Below are positions 7,716-13,220 of a stretch of DNA of 64,000 nt, piece after piece. Every line of letters begins with the position of its first letter. Within the stretch, counting starts at the first letter, position 1. The stretch lies in contig CAZVHP010000006.1 of the NCBI GenBank assembly GCA_964627305.1, positions 124,001 to 188,000 of the forward strand, written 5' to 3'. The DNA is from WJKG01 sp964627305. GTDB taxonomy: Bacteria > Zixibacteria > MSB-5A5 > GN15 > FEB-12. The position numbers and the translations under genes are program-made. The notes beneath the pieces were generated by a model, which was given only the letters and a program-made list of their open reading frames with translations, was not told where the DNA came from and ran no database searches.

Positions 7716-8477
7716 ATGAGGATAAATCTTAAGCTGCTTGCAGTTCTGGCAGCCCTGCTGCTTCTGGCCGCAGTCAAGTCCAACGCCCGACAAGTGATCC
7801 CTGATCCCGGGATACCCGACACTGTCTACGTCGACTCCATAGCCACCGTCGCGGCCGCCGGCCAGGTTCAGGTACCGGTATCTTTCACCAATGACCAGAA
7901 CATCGCCGGAATCGGTGTCACCCTCACTCATGACTTGCCAGGCCTGATCATCGACTCCATATCCTTCGCCGACTCACGGGTCTCCAACATCGCCGTCAAG
8001 GGCTCCACCATCATGGACAACTGGATCAGCCTCTATGTTATCGTCATGGCCGAACCCGTCATTCCCCCCGGCTCCGGCCGGCTCGGCACCGTGCACCTGA
8101 GCTTCAGCCCCGGTATCGGCGACCAGTTCGCCACCATTGATACCATCACCATCACTCAGGGCGATGTCGAATACAGCACGACTTTTTCTACCGAAGGATC
8201 CGAGTACTTCTTCCCTCAATACGAACGCGGCTACGTCGACATCACCGGCTCCGGCTGCTGTGTCGGCATGAGGGGCAACGTCAACGGCGACGACAACGAG
8301 ACCCCCAACGTCTCCGACATGACCTACCTGATCAGCTACCTCTTCAGCGGCGGGCCGGAACCCCCGTGCTTCGAGGAAGCCGATGTCAACGCGGATGGGA
8401 TGATTAACATCACCGACATGACCTACCTGATCGCATTCCTGTTCTCCGGCGGACCCTCCCCTGCCCCCTGCCAGTGA
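7716..8477 (+). CDS. Secreted protein with cohesin-like domain and C-terminal dockerin repeats
   Basis: A 253-residue exported protein. A signal peptide (hydrophobic stretch LLAVLAALLLLAAV) is followed by a beta-rich domain (about residues 30-170) resembling cohesin-like domains. The last 70 residues carry two dockerin type-I calcium-binding repeats: GNVNGDDNETPNVSDMTYLI and ADVNADGMINITDMTYLIAF, each ending in LFSGGP. The Asp/Asn positions of both calcium loops are intact. Dockerins of this form are frequent in candidate Zixibacteria-like genomes. The ATG at 7716 is preferred because GAGGT lies eight bases upstream; an in-frame TTG at 7710 is too close. A terminator follows. Confidence 0.88.
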   Translation: MRINLKLLAVLAALLLLAAVKSNARQVIPDPGIPDTVYVDSIATVAAAGQVQVPVSFTNDQNIAGIGVTLTHDLPGLIIDSISFADSRVSNIAVKGSTIMDNWISLYVIVMAEPVIPPGSGRLGTVHLSFSPGIGDQFATIDTITITQGDVEYSTTFSTEGSEYFFPQYERGYVDITGSGCCVGMRGNVNGDDNETPNVSDMTYLISYLFSGGPEPPCFEEADVNADGMINITDMTYLIAFLFSGGPSPAPCQ

Positions 8478-8513
8478 CGTACCCCGCGAACACGATCCAC
8501 AACAAGCCAAAAG

Positions 8514-8544
8514 CCCCGCCCAAAGGCGGGGGTTCTTTGTTGTT
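8514..8544 (+). terminator. Intrinsic terminator after the dockerin gene
   Basis: CCCCGCC, loop CAAA, GGCGGGG, then a T-rich run (TTCTTTGTTGTT). It ends the plus-strand dockerin transcript and also marks the left edge of the accessory island. Confidence 0.85.
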
Positions 8545-8661
8545 ACCCCAAGCTACTCAGGCGATCACGAAGAAACGAGAACCCCCCAAGACCCGTTAGC
8601 ACGAACAATTGGAATAACCGGACCAGTGCACCGGCGTCCGCGCGGCTGTACTGGGTAAGGG

Positions 8662-8964
8662 TCAATTATCTGGTTCGGTTGTTCCTGTTTCTATCTCTTG
8701 CGCTCTTAGTCTTGTCTCTACGAGCAACTCATTCCACCGCTTCCACCCGATGGCCGGAATCTGATTGTCTCCGAGATACTTCGGGTGGCACATGGAAATG
8801 ACCTCGCGCAGCGCCTTGCGCTGCGTTGGTTCGTCATCCGATTTCAACATGACGCACACCGCTGAGACATGATCCCTCAATTGGTCCGTTGTGAAAGGAC
8901 TGCTGTGGACGAGATCTCTGATTTGGCTCCACAGTCTCAGGATCTCTTTCGTGCTATTCATCAT
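8662..8964 (-). CDS. Second integron cassette: small protein of unknown function
   Basis: A 100-residue hydrophilic, mostly helical protein (MMNSTKEILRLWSQIRDLV at the start). It begins only about 13 bases after the core site of the attC at 8972-9044, with a weak AGAAG ribosome binding site, which is the usual layout of an integron cassette. I do not recognise the family. Two cysteines are present, with no signal peptide and no membrane segment. It is antiparallel to the dockerin gene and separated from it by that gene's terminator. No clear attC follows its stop, so this cassette may be the eroded end of the array. Confidence 0.65.
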   Translation of the reverse strand: MMNSTKEILRLWSQIRDLVHSSPFTTDQLRDHVSAVCVMLKSDDEPTQRKALREVISMCHPKYLGDNQIPAIGWKRWNELLVETRLRAQEIETGTTEPDN

Positions 8965-8971
8965 CTTCTGC

Positions 8972-9044
8972 AACTAACGACCAAGCTCACCGGCGGCAAT
9001 GGAGCGCAGCGGAATTGCCGTCCGAGTGCAGCGCCTTGTTAGGT
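8972..9044 (-). other. Integron attC recombination site
   Basis: Read on the minus strand, the 73-base element runs from core site R'' ACCTAAC (9044-9038) to core site R' GTTAGTT (8978-8972). In between, the arms pair imperfectly around a GC-rich centre (GACGGCAA ... TTGCCGCC) with one unpaired base in the left arm box (GCTGCA versus TGAGC). These are the features of attC sites folded as single strands for the integrase. The endonuclease stop codon TAA lies inside R'', and the next ORF starts 8 bases after R'. Both facts fix the orientation of the array as leftward. Confidence 0.88.
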
Positions 9045-10199
9045 TGCTTTTTTAGTTGCGCCACTTTCTGCCTTCTCAAACGCCAAGACGTCTTGTTCTT
9101 CAGCTTCTACGTTAAATTCTACTCGGCTTTGCAGAACGATTTCTTCAATCACGCTCGCTCCTTGACCAGCAGAAAGAACCTGTTCAAATATTTCCATCAA
9201 CCTTGGTATATTGATAACTTCCTCAACAGACTCAATATACTTTTTCACAATGGCCTTAATTTGGTATTTTGCTTCAGCTTGCTTTGCAATTTTTTGTACA
9301 ATCTCACCTGCTGATTCATTCGTCTTTACAACAAACGTGATTGGATACCGTTGCACTTTATCAATGTCCAAAAAGTACTTTCCCGCATCGACCGTTTCTG
9401 TGACTTGGAAAAATCTACCAAGCGGCTTCATTACAAAATCGATTCCGCCATCATTGGCATTGGTTCTGCCGGTTTTATAGAGTACGAGTGATTCCTCAAT
9501 AAGCTCTTCAGGAGACCATCCCCAATAAATTCTTTGATCTGCGTAATGCTGTTTTAAGATTGCAAAGCTGGCAATCTCAAACACTCGCGCATCTACATTT
9601 GGCCGAAAAAGCCCCTTGATGAAGCCGATAGCTTTTTCAGGGGACTCTTCCTGAATATCTATTATCTCTTGGCAGTACGCCATAAATTCAGAAAACGCAC
9701 TTTGTCTTGCTTTAACATACGCCTCGATAATTTCTTTTATTGATTTGGCGAGGTTAACACCGGCAGTTACGATAAGCTTTTCGTTTATCCAATACCTATT
9801 ACTTTCCGCATCTCGAATGATTGGCAGGTGCTCACATGCTGGAAAGTATTTCTTAAATTCTTCATTAAGGCGGTGATTCAATGCGTGGTTCTGTAGCTTA
9901 CTACCGAATGGCAACTCACGTTGCCTACGAAACAAATCACTAAATTTCGCACCATCATAATCTGAATAGCTGCTCTTTTTATCGAACCCACCGTTTAAAT
10001 AATCCTCCACCAACACATATATTGCATAGTGGTTGGCGAATCCTGCTCTTGACTTTGAACCACGATTTGCAGCTTTTGTTTTGATGTTTAGATATTGGAT
10101 GATTTCGCTTTTGTTTAATATTTCTTCGCCTTTTCCTTTTGTGTTGCGATCAAGGATGGAAACAATTTCTCCGGTGAAGTCATGTTTATGAATTGACAC
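9039..10199 (-). CDS. Type II restriction endonuclease of the cassette-borne R-M system (inferred)
   Basis: A 386-residue protein whose ATG overlaps the methyltransferase stop by 14 bases; it is the natural partner of that enzyme. I find no family I can name with certainty. A candidate catalytic segment is GGIDFVMKPLGRFFQVTE (about residues 250-267), where Asp, then Glu after a beta strand, resemble a PD-(D/E)xK nuclease site. The pairing with a YhdJ-like methyltransferase suggests the same target, ATGCAT. Its stop codon is inside the attC core site, so the gene ends exactly with its cassette. The coding sequence is far more AT-rich than the neighbouring chromosome, a sign of transfer. Confidence 0.75.
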   Translation of the reverse strand: MSIHKHDFTGEIVSILDRNTKGKGEEILNKSEIIQYLNIKTKAANRGSKSRAGFANHYAIYVLVEDYLNGGFDKKSSYSDYDGAKFSDLFRRQRELPFGSKLQNHALNHRLNEEFKKYFPACEHLPIIRDAESNRYWINEKLIVTAGVNLAKSIKEIIEAYVKARQSAFSEFMAYCQEIIDIQEESPEKAIGFIKGLFRPNVDARVFEIASFAILKQHYADQRIYWGWSPEELIEESLVLYKTGRTNANDGGIDFVMKPLGRFFQVTETVDAGKYFLDIDKVQRYPITFVVKTNESAGEIVQKIAKQAEAKYQIKAIVKKYIESVEEVINIPRLMEIFEQVLSAGQGASVIEEIVLQSRVEFNVEAEEQDVLAFEKAESGATKKAT

Positions 10200-11064
10200 T
10201 AAAAAGATCTCCCGTCTTATCTACGTTCTTTACGCCGCGCCCGTTTTTTACTTTTGTGTTCTTTTTTACGGCTTCTAGTTTTTCGCCAGAGTGTTCTTTC
10301 ATTCCAAGCACGCGACGTAAGCCAATCTTCAGATATTCATCTTGCGCTTCAATGCTGACGCTTTTTCTGCCAAGAGTTTTGGCAACAGCCGCCGTTGTAA
10401 ATGTTCCAGCGAAAGGGTCAAGCACCATATCTCCTTCACAACTACTAGCACGAATAATTCTTTCCAGTAATGCTTCTGGTTTTTGAGATGGATGTTCTTC
10501 GTATTCATCCATTCGATAGCGTACTCTCGGAAAGTCCCAGACATTACCGGGTACCTTCTTCGTATTATATGGTTTTGGCACTTCGCCCCTATAGTCGATT
10601 AGTTTCCGTTTTGCGCCAGTCTTCGCCTCAACGAGTATATCGTCCGCATTGAAGCAGTAAGAATTTATGTTCTTCACGCAGTGCAGGATTGGCTCATACA
10701 TAGAGCCATAATATTTCTTGGCCTGAACACCAGAGCTATCGTAAGACCAAATAATTCTAGTGAGAATTGTAATCTTTTCTCTTACATATAAATCAAAGTA
10801 GGGCATGGCTTGTGTACTTGTCATCAAGTACATCGTGCCTGTCGGTTTTAGAATTCTTATACATTCATCAATCCACTGATAGGCCCATTTCGCATACTCA
10901 AGATCGGAAGGCCATTTATCATGAAAATTGGAAAATTTCTTTCCGATATTGTACGGAGGGTCAACGAATACCAAATCTACTGACTCACTTGGTATTTCGC
11001 TTCGCAGTACATCTAAGGCATCACCATGGTAAATGGTATGGCCGTTTTCTTCGTATTTCGCCAT
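10186..11064 (-). CDS. YhdJ-like N6-adenine DNA methyltransferase
   Basis: A beta-class DNA methyltransferase of about 292 residues. The catalytic motif IV (VDLVFVDPPYNIGK) comes first and the SAM-binding motif I (VLDPFAGTFTT) near the C terminus, with HPSQKPEALLERII before it. The blocks IWSYDSSGVQAKKYYGSMYEPIL and KVPGNVWDFPRVRYRMDEYE closely follow what I recall of E. coli YhdJ, which methylates ATGCAT, so the same specificity is predicted. The likely start is the ATG at 11064 (MAKYEENG), 12 bases after AGGAGA; an upstream in-frame ATG begins inside the recombination core site and is unlikely. It would protect the host from the endonuclease encoded next. Confidence 0.9.
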   Translation of the reverse strand: MAKYEENGHTIYHGDALDVLRSEIPSESVDLVFVDPPYNIGKKFSNFHDKWPSDLEYAKWAYQWIDECIRILKPTGTMYLMTSTQAMPYFDLYVREKITILTRIIWSYDSSGVQAKKYYGSMYEPILHCVKNINSYCFNADDILVEAKTGAKRKLIDYRGEVPKPYNTKKVPGNVWDFPRVRYRMDEYEEHPSQKPEALLERIIRASSCEGDMVLDPFAGTFTTAAVAKTLGRKSVSIEAQDEYLKIGLRRVLGMKEHSGEKLEAVKKNTKVKNGRGVKNVDKTGDLFSVNS

Positions 11065-11110
11065 TGCTTCGATATTTCTCCTATGTCTGTTTTTGCAACC
11101 TAACAATGTT

Positions 11111-11131
11111 TATATGGTTTCTTCATAACAC
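11111..11131. repeat. Direct repeat copy A in the attI-like region
   Basis: TATATGGTTTCT, two variable bases, then ATAACAC. It matches copy B at 11234-11254 at 19 of 21 positions. It lies 7 bases from the recombination core site. Confidence 0.75.
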
Positions 11132-11233
11132 CTTTAGGTCGCGATATCGCAATATAAACCCCTTGTGGCACTTCGCGTGTAAAGCCCGCATTCATAAGTC
11201 AGCAGGCTGTTTTTTACAGGGGTCGCGTGGGAA

Positions 11234-11254
11234 TATATGGTTTCTGTATAACAC
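11234..11254. repeat. Direct repeat copy B in the attI-like region
   Basis: Same motif as copy A, 123 bases away and 16 bases from the integrase stop codon. The pair may be integrase accessory sites or scars of a former cassette. Confidence 0.75.
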
Positions 11255-11269
11255 GCCTTCGTTTCTCCT

Positions 11270-12325
11270 CTACAAATCGTCCACGGGACTCTTGACACCC
11301 TTGCCGCCTCGGTTGAGGACGTGGGTGTAAATCATGGTGGTTTTCACGTCCTTGTGGCCGAGAAGTTCCTGCACCGTCCTGATGTCGTATCCACTTTCCA
11401 AGAGCTGCGTGGCGAACGAATGGCGAAAGGTGTGGCATGTGGCACGCCTGGCCAGACCTGCCTTTCTCACCGCGCCGTTCACCGCCTTCTGGATAATGGA
11501 TTCGTGAACATGATGCCGTCCTTCTTCGCCAGTTTTTTCGTTCTTCCAGCGGTTTTCCTGCGGAAAGACCCACTGCCAGCACCATTCCCTGGGAGCGTTC
11601 GGATATTTCCGGTCGATGGCATCGGGCAGCAGCACGCGACCCCAGCCGTCTGCCAAGTCACGCTCGTGGATCTTTTTCGCCCTCTTAAGATGCTCCAGCA
11701 ATGGGGCAGTGAGCGACGCTGGCAGCATTGTGACTCGGTCCTTCGCTCCTTTTCCATCTCTGACGATGATTTCGTTGCGGGAGAAGTCGATATCCTGCAC
11801 GCGCAGGCGGAGGCACTCCATCAAACGCAATCCTGAACCATACATCAGCGAGGCCATAAGCCACTTGTCGCCGGGGAGACTCGCCAGCACGGCCTTGACT
11901 TCCTCGCGCGTCATGACGACGGGTAGCCGCTTGGGCTTGCGGGCGCGGATCACCTCGCCCAGATCACCCACCTCGCGGCTGAGAACGTAGCGATAAAGGA
12001 AAAGCAGGGCAGAAAGCGCCTGGTTCTGCGTCGAGGCGCTGACCTTCTCCTTGACCGCCAGATGGGTCAGGAAGGCGTTGATTTCCGGTTCGGCCATCTC
12101 GGCGGGATGGCGGACATGGTGGAAATGGATGTAGCGCTTGACCCATTGGCAATAGGTCTGTTCCGTGCGGCGGCTGTAGTGACGCGAACGCAACGCTTCG
12201 CGCATCTGGTCAAGCAGCTTGGGTGGGCGGGAGAAACTCGCCGGACTATCCACCGTCGGCGGTCGGGAACCCCCTTCTATCTTGAGAGGGCTTCCCATTT
12301 CGCTTGTTTGCGCGCCTGCTTTCAT
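11270..12325 (-). CDS. intI: Integron integrase (IntI-family tyrosine recombinase)
   Basis: A 351-residue tyrosine recombinase with SAM-like N-terminal domain (LLDQMREALRSRHYSRRTEQ) and catalytic domain. The catalytic Arg is in YGSGLRLMECLRL, the His-x-x-Arg in CHTFRHSFATQLL, the second His in ELLGHKD and the Tyr nucleophile in MIYTHV. The integron-specific insertion is present: LLPDAIDRKYPNAPREW followed by WQWVFPQ, which separates IntI from XerC/D. It recombines attC with attI. The ATG at 12325 shares a base with the stop of an upstream HTH reading frame (TGATG), with GAGGA as ribosome binding site; an earlier ATG at 12346 is possible. Cassettes lie downstream and run in the same direction. 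Confidence 0.93.
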   Translation of the reverse strand: MKAGAQTSEMGSPLKIEGGSRPPTVDSPASFSRPPKLLDQMREALRSRHYSRRTEQTYCQWVKRYIHFHHVRHPAEMAEPEINAFLTHLAVKEKVSASTQNQALSALLFLYRYVLSREVGDLGEVIRARKPKRLPVVMTREEVKAVLASLPGDKWLMASLMYGSGLRLMECLRLRVQDIDFSRNEIIVRDGKGAKDRVTMLPASLTAPLLEHLKRAKKIHERDLADGWGRVLLPDAIDRKYPNAPREWCWQWVFPQENRWKNEKTGEEGRHHVHESIIQKAVNGAVRKAGLARRATCHTFRHSFATQLLESGYDIRTVQELLGHKDVKTTMIYTHVLNRGGKGVKSPVDDL

Positions 12326-12471
12326 CAAGTACGATCCTCTGTCCATGCCAGCTTACCGGACTTGAGCCATTTGTCGAGTTCCTTCGCATCGAACCGCCCT
12401 CGCCGCCCGACCCTCGTGCGTCAGCAATCTTCCTTCCCAGGCCAGCTTACATGCAGTCGACCCATCCTCAT
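12325..12471 (-). pseudogene. Remnant of an excisionase-type HTH gene coupled to intI
   Basis: The frame that ends on the intI start encodes RVGRRGRFDAKELDKWL followed by KSGKLAWTEDRT and a stop. This is the C-terminal half of MerR/excisionase-like small HTH proteins. Upstream in the same frame comes an in-frame TGA (12421-12423) and then a short ATG start with RLHVSW, which resembles part of an HTH helix. Codons for most of the HTH are missing. A 13-base piece (TAAGCTGGCATGG or one mismatch) occurs twice, about 80 bases apart, suggesting an internal rearrangement destroyed the gene. Translational coupling to intI may still persist. Confidence 0.6.
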
Positions 12472-12487
12472 GGTACTGCGCAGCTTC

Positions 12488-12504
12488 AATGATTGTCAAT
12501 CATT
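12488..12504. promoter_or_regulatory. 17-base palindrome upstream of the integrase (possible operator)
   Basis: AATGATTGTCAATCATT has 8-base arms around one central base. Read on the minus strand its right arm contains TTGACA. It lies about 165 bases upstream of intI and could bind a regulator, such as the lost HTH protein. Confidence 0.4.
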
Positions 12505-12590
12505 TGGTGTCCAACAATCTCGCTCCAACACGTCCACTCGTCCGTCGAGTAGTGTCGCGCTATTCTGAGAAATGCCGGGTAGTGTCAACT

Positions 12591-12620
12591 AATATGCCAC
12601 AAACGTTGGCGGCTTGTCAA
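12591..12620 (-). promoter_or_regulatory. Sigma-70-like promoter reading toward the integrase
   Basis: Minus strand TTGACA (12620-12615), 18-base spacer, CATATT (12596-12591). It lies between the end of fliJ and the HTH remnant and could drive intI and, because the array is reversed, the cassettes beyond. Confidence 0.45.
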
Positions 12621-12752
12621 GACACGGTTTCGTTGTTGTTTTCACAGCCCCCTGAAATGCCCCCCAATGCCCCCTCCGACACTTTCCGAAGCTCTCCCGC
12701 ATTGTCGCCACATGACCCGCCCCGATACACCCCCACAACCCGATTCCGTTGG

Positions 12753-13220
12753 CTATTTGTCGTTCTTCCTGCGGGCGCGCTGTTGCTGCTGATAGCTCAT
12801 GATCGCTATCTCGTCGGCTTCTTTGGTCTCCTGCGCCTGAACCATCTGTTGGTGGCGCTTCTGTTGCCGTTCCTTCAGCTTCTCATATACCTTCTTCTGC
12901 TTGGTGGCCTCCACCAGGGCACGCCGCTTGGCCTCCACATTGCGCTCCAGAACCTTCAGCATCTCGCCGCCGGTCAGCGTGTCCTTCTTCAGCTTCAGCA
13001 AATAGCGCGAGTAGATCAGCAGCTCAGCCACCGACATCTTTCCGGACATCTCGTCGCGCTGACGGTCAAGCGTGCCGGCCCGCTCAGCATCAATCTTCTC
13101 CAGCGACCTCTTCTGCTCCAACGCCTTGCCCCGGGCCACAGCGTGGTCCTTCTGGCGCTCCTTCTCAATATGAGCCTTCATCTTCAGCAGAGGCTCAAGG
13201 CGATATGCGAATTTCTTCAT
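12753..13220 (-). CDS. fliJ: Flagellar export protein FliJ
   Basis: A 155-residue coiled-coil protein with the FliJ start MKKFAYRLEPLLKMKAHIEKE. FliJ is the central stalk of the flagellar export ATPase and escorts export chaperones. The ATG at 13220 lies inside the end of fliI (26-base overlap), which couples translation. An in-frame TTG four codons earlier lacks support. It is the last gene of the flgB-to-fliJ operon; the region downstream is the accessory island, so fliK/flgD/flgE genes that often follow are missing at this locus. Confidence 0.9.
   Translation of the reverse strand: MKKFAYRLEPLLKMKAHIEKERQKDHAVARGKALEQKRSLEKIDAERAGTLDRQRDEMSGKMSVAELLIYSRYLLKLKKDTLTGGEMLKVLERNVEAKRRALVEATKQKKVYEKLKERQQKRHQQMVQAQETKEADEIAIMSYQQQQRARRKNDK

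Larger units (their letters stand above)
8978..11103 (-). mobile_element. Integron gene cassette carrying the two-gene restriction-modification system
   Basis: Bounded by the recombination point in GTTAGGT at the attI junction (11098-11104) and that in the attC at 8972-9044. At 2,126 bases and two genes it is larger than the usual one-gene cassette. The core sites at its ends create a 12-base inverted repeat (TTGTTAGGTTGC at 9036-9047 and its complement at 11095-11106). Confidence 0.8.
11098..11269 (-). other. attI-like region at the 3' side of intI
   Basis: The minus strand carries core site GTTAGGT (11104-11098), where the first cassette joins. Between it and the integrase stop are about 165 non-coding bases. 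They hold two near-identical direct repeats and a GCGATATCGC palindrome (11141-11150). By position this is the attI site. In most integrons attI lies at the 5' side of intI; here it is at the 3' side, as in the few known reverse integrons. Confidence 0.65.
12472..12752. other. Non-coding island edge between intI and fliJ
   Basis: Together with the HTH remnant this makes 427 bases between intI and fliJ. It holds the palindrome and promoter listed separately, and two copies of GTAGTGTC 30 bases apart (12549-12556, 12579-12586). Such repeats resemble ends of some insertion sequences, but no transposase or paired terminal repeat is visible. I see no gene here. Confidence 0.45.

Noticed and set aside
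8590..8661. Second attC after the small cassette gene
   Set aside because: A CGGAC/GTCCG hairpin is present, but no matching core-site pair (RYYYAAC and GTTRRRY) surrounds it. At most it is a degraded site.
8972..9044. attC read in the plus orientation
   Set aside because: Both outer core sites could be read either way, but in plus orientation the cassette genes would all be antisense, and R'' would deviate from RYYYAAC. The stop codon in ACCTAAC and the short distance to the next start fit the minus orientation.
12421..12423. In-frame TGA in the HTH remnant as a selenocysteine codon (selA and selB are in the window)
   Set aside because: Sec has no role in such DNA-binding proteins, no SECIS-like hairpin with suitable spacing is seen, and the HTH core is missing. 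Gene decay is simpler.
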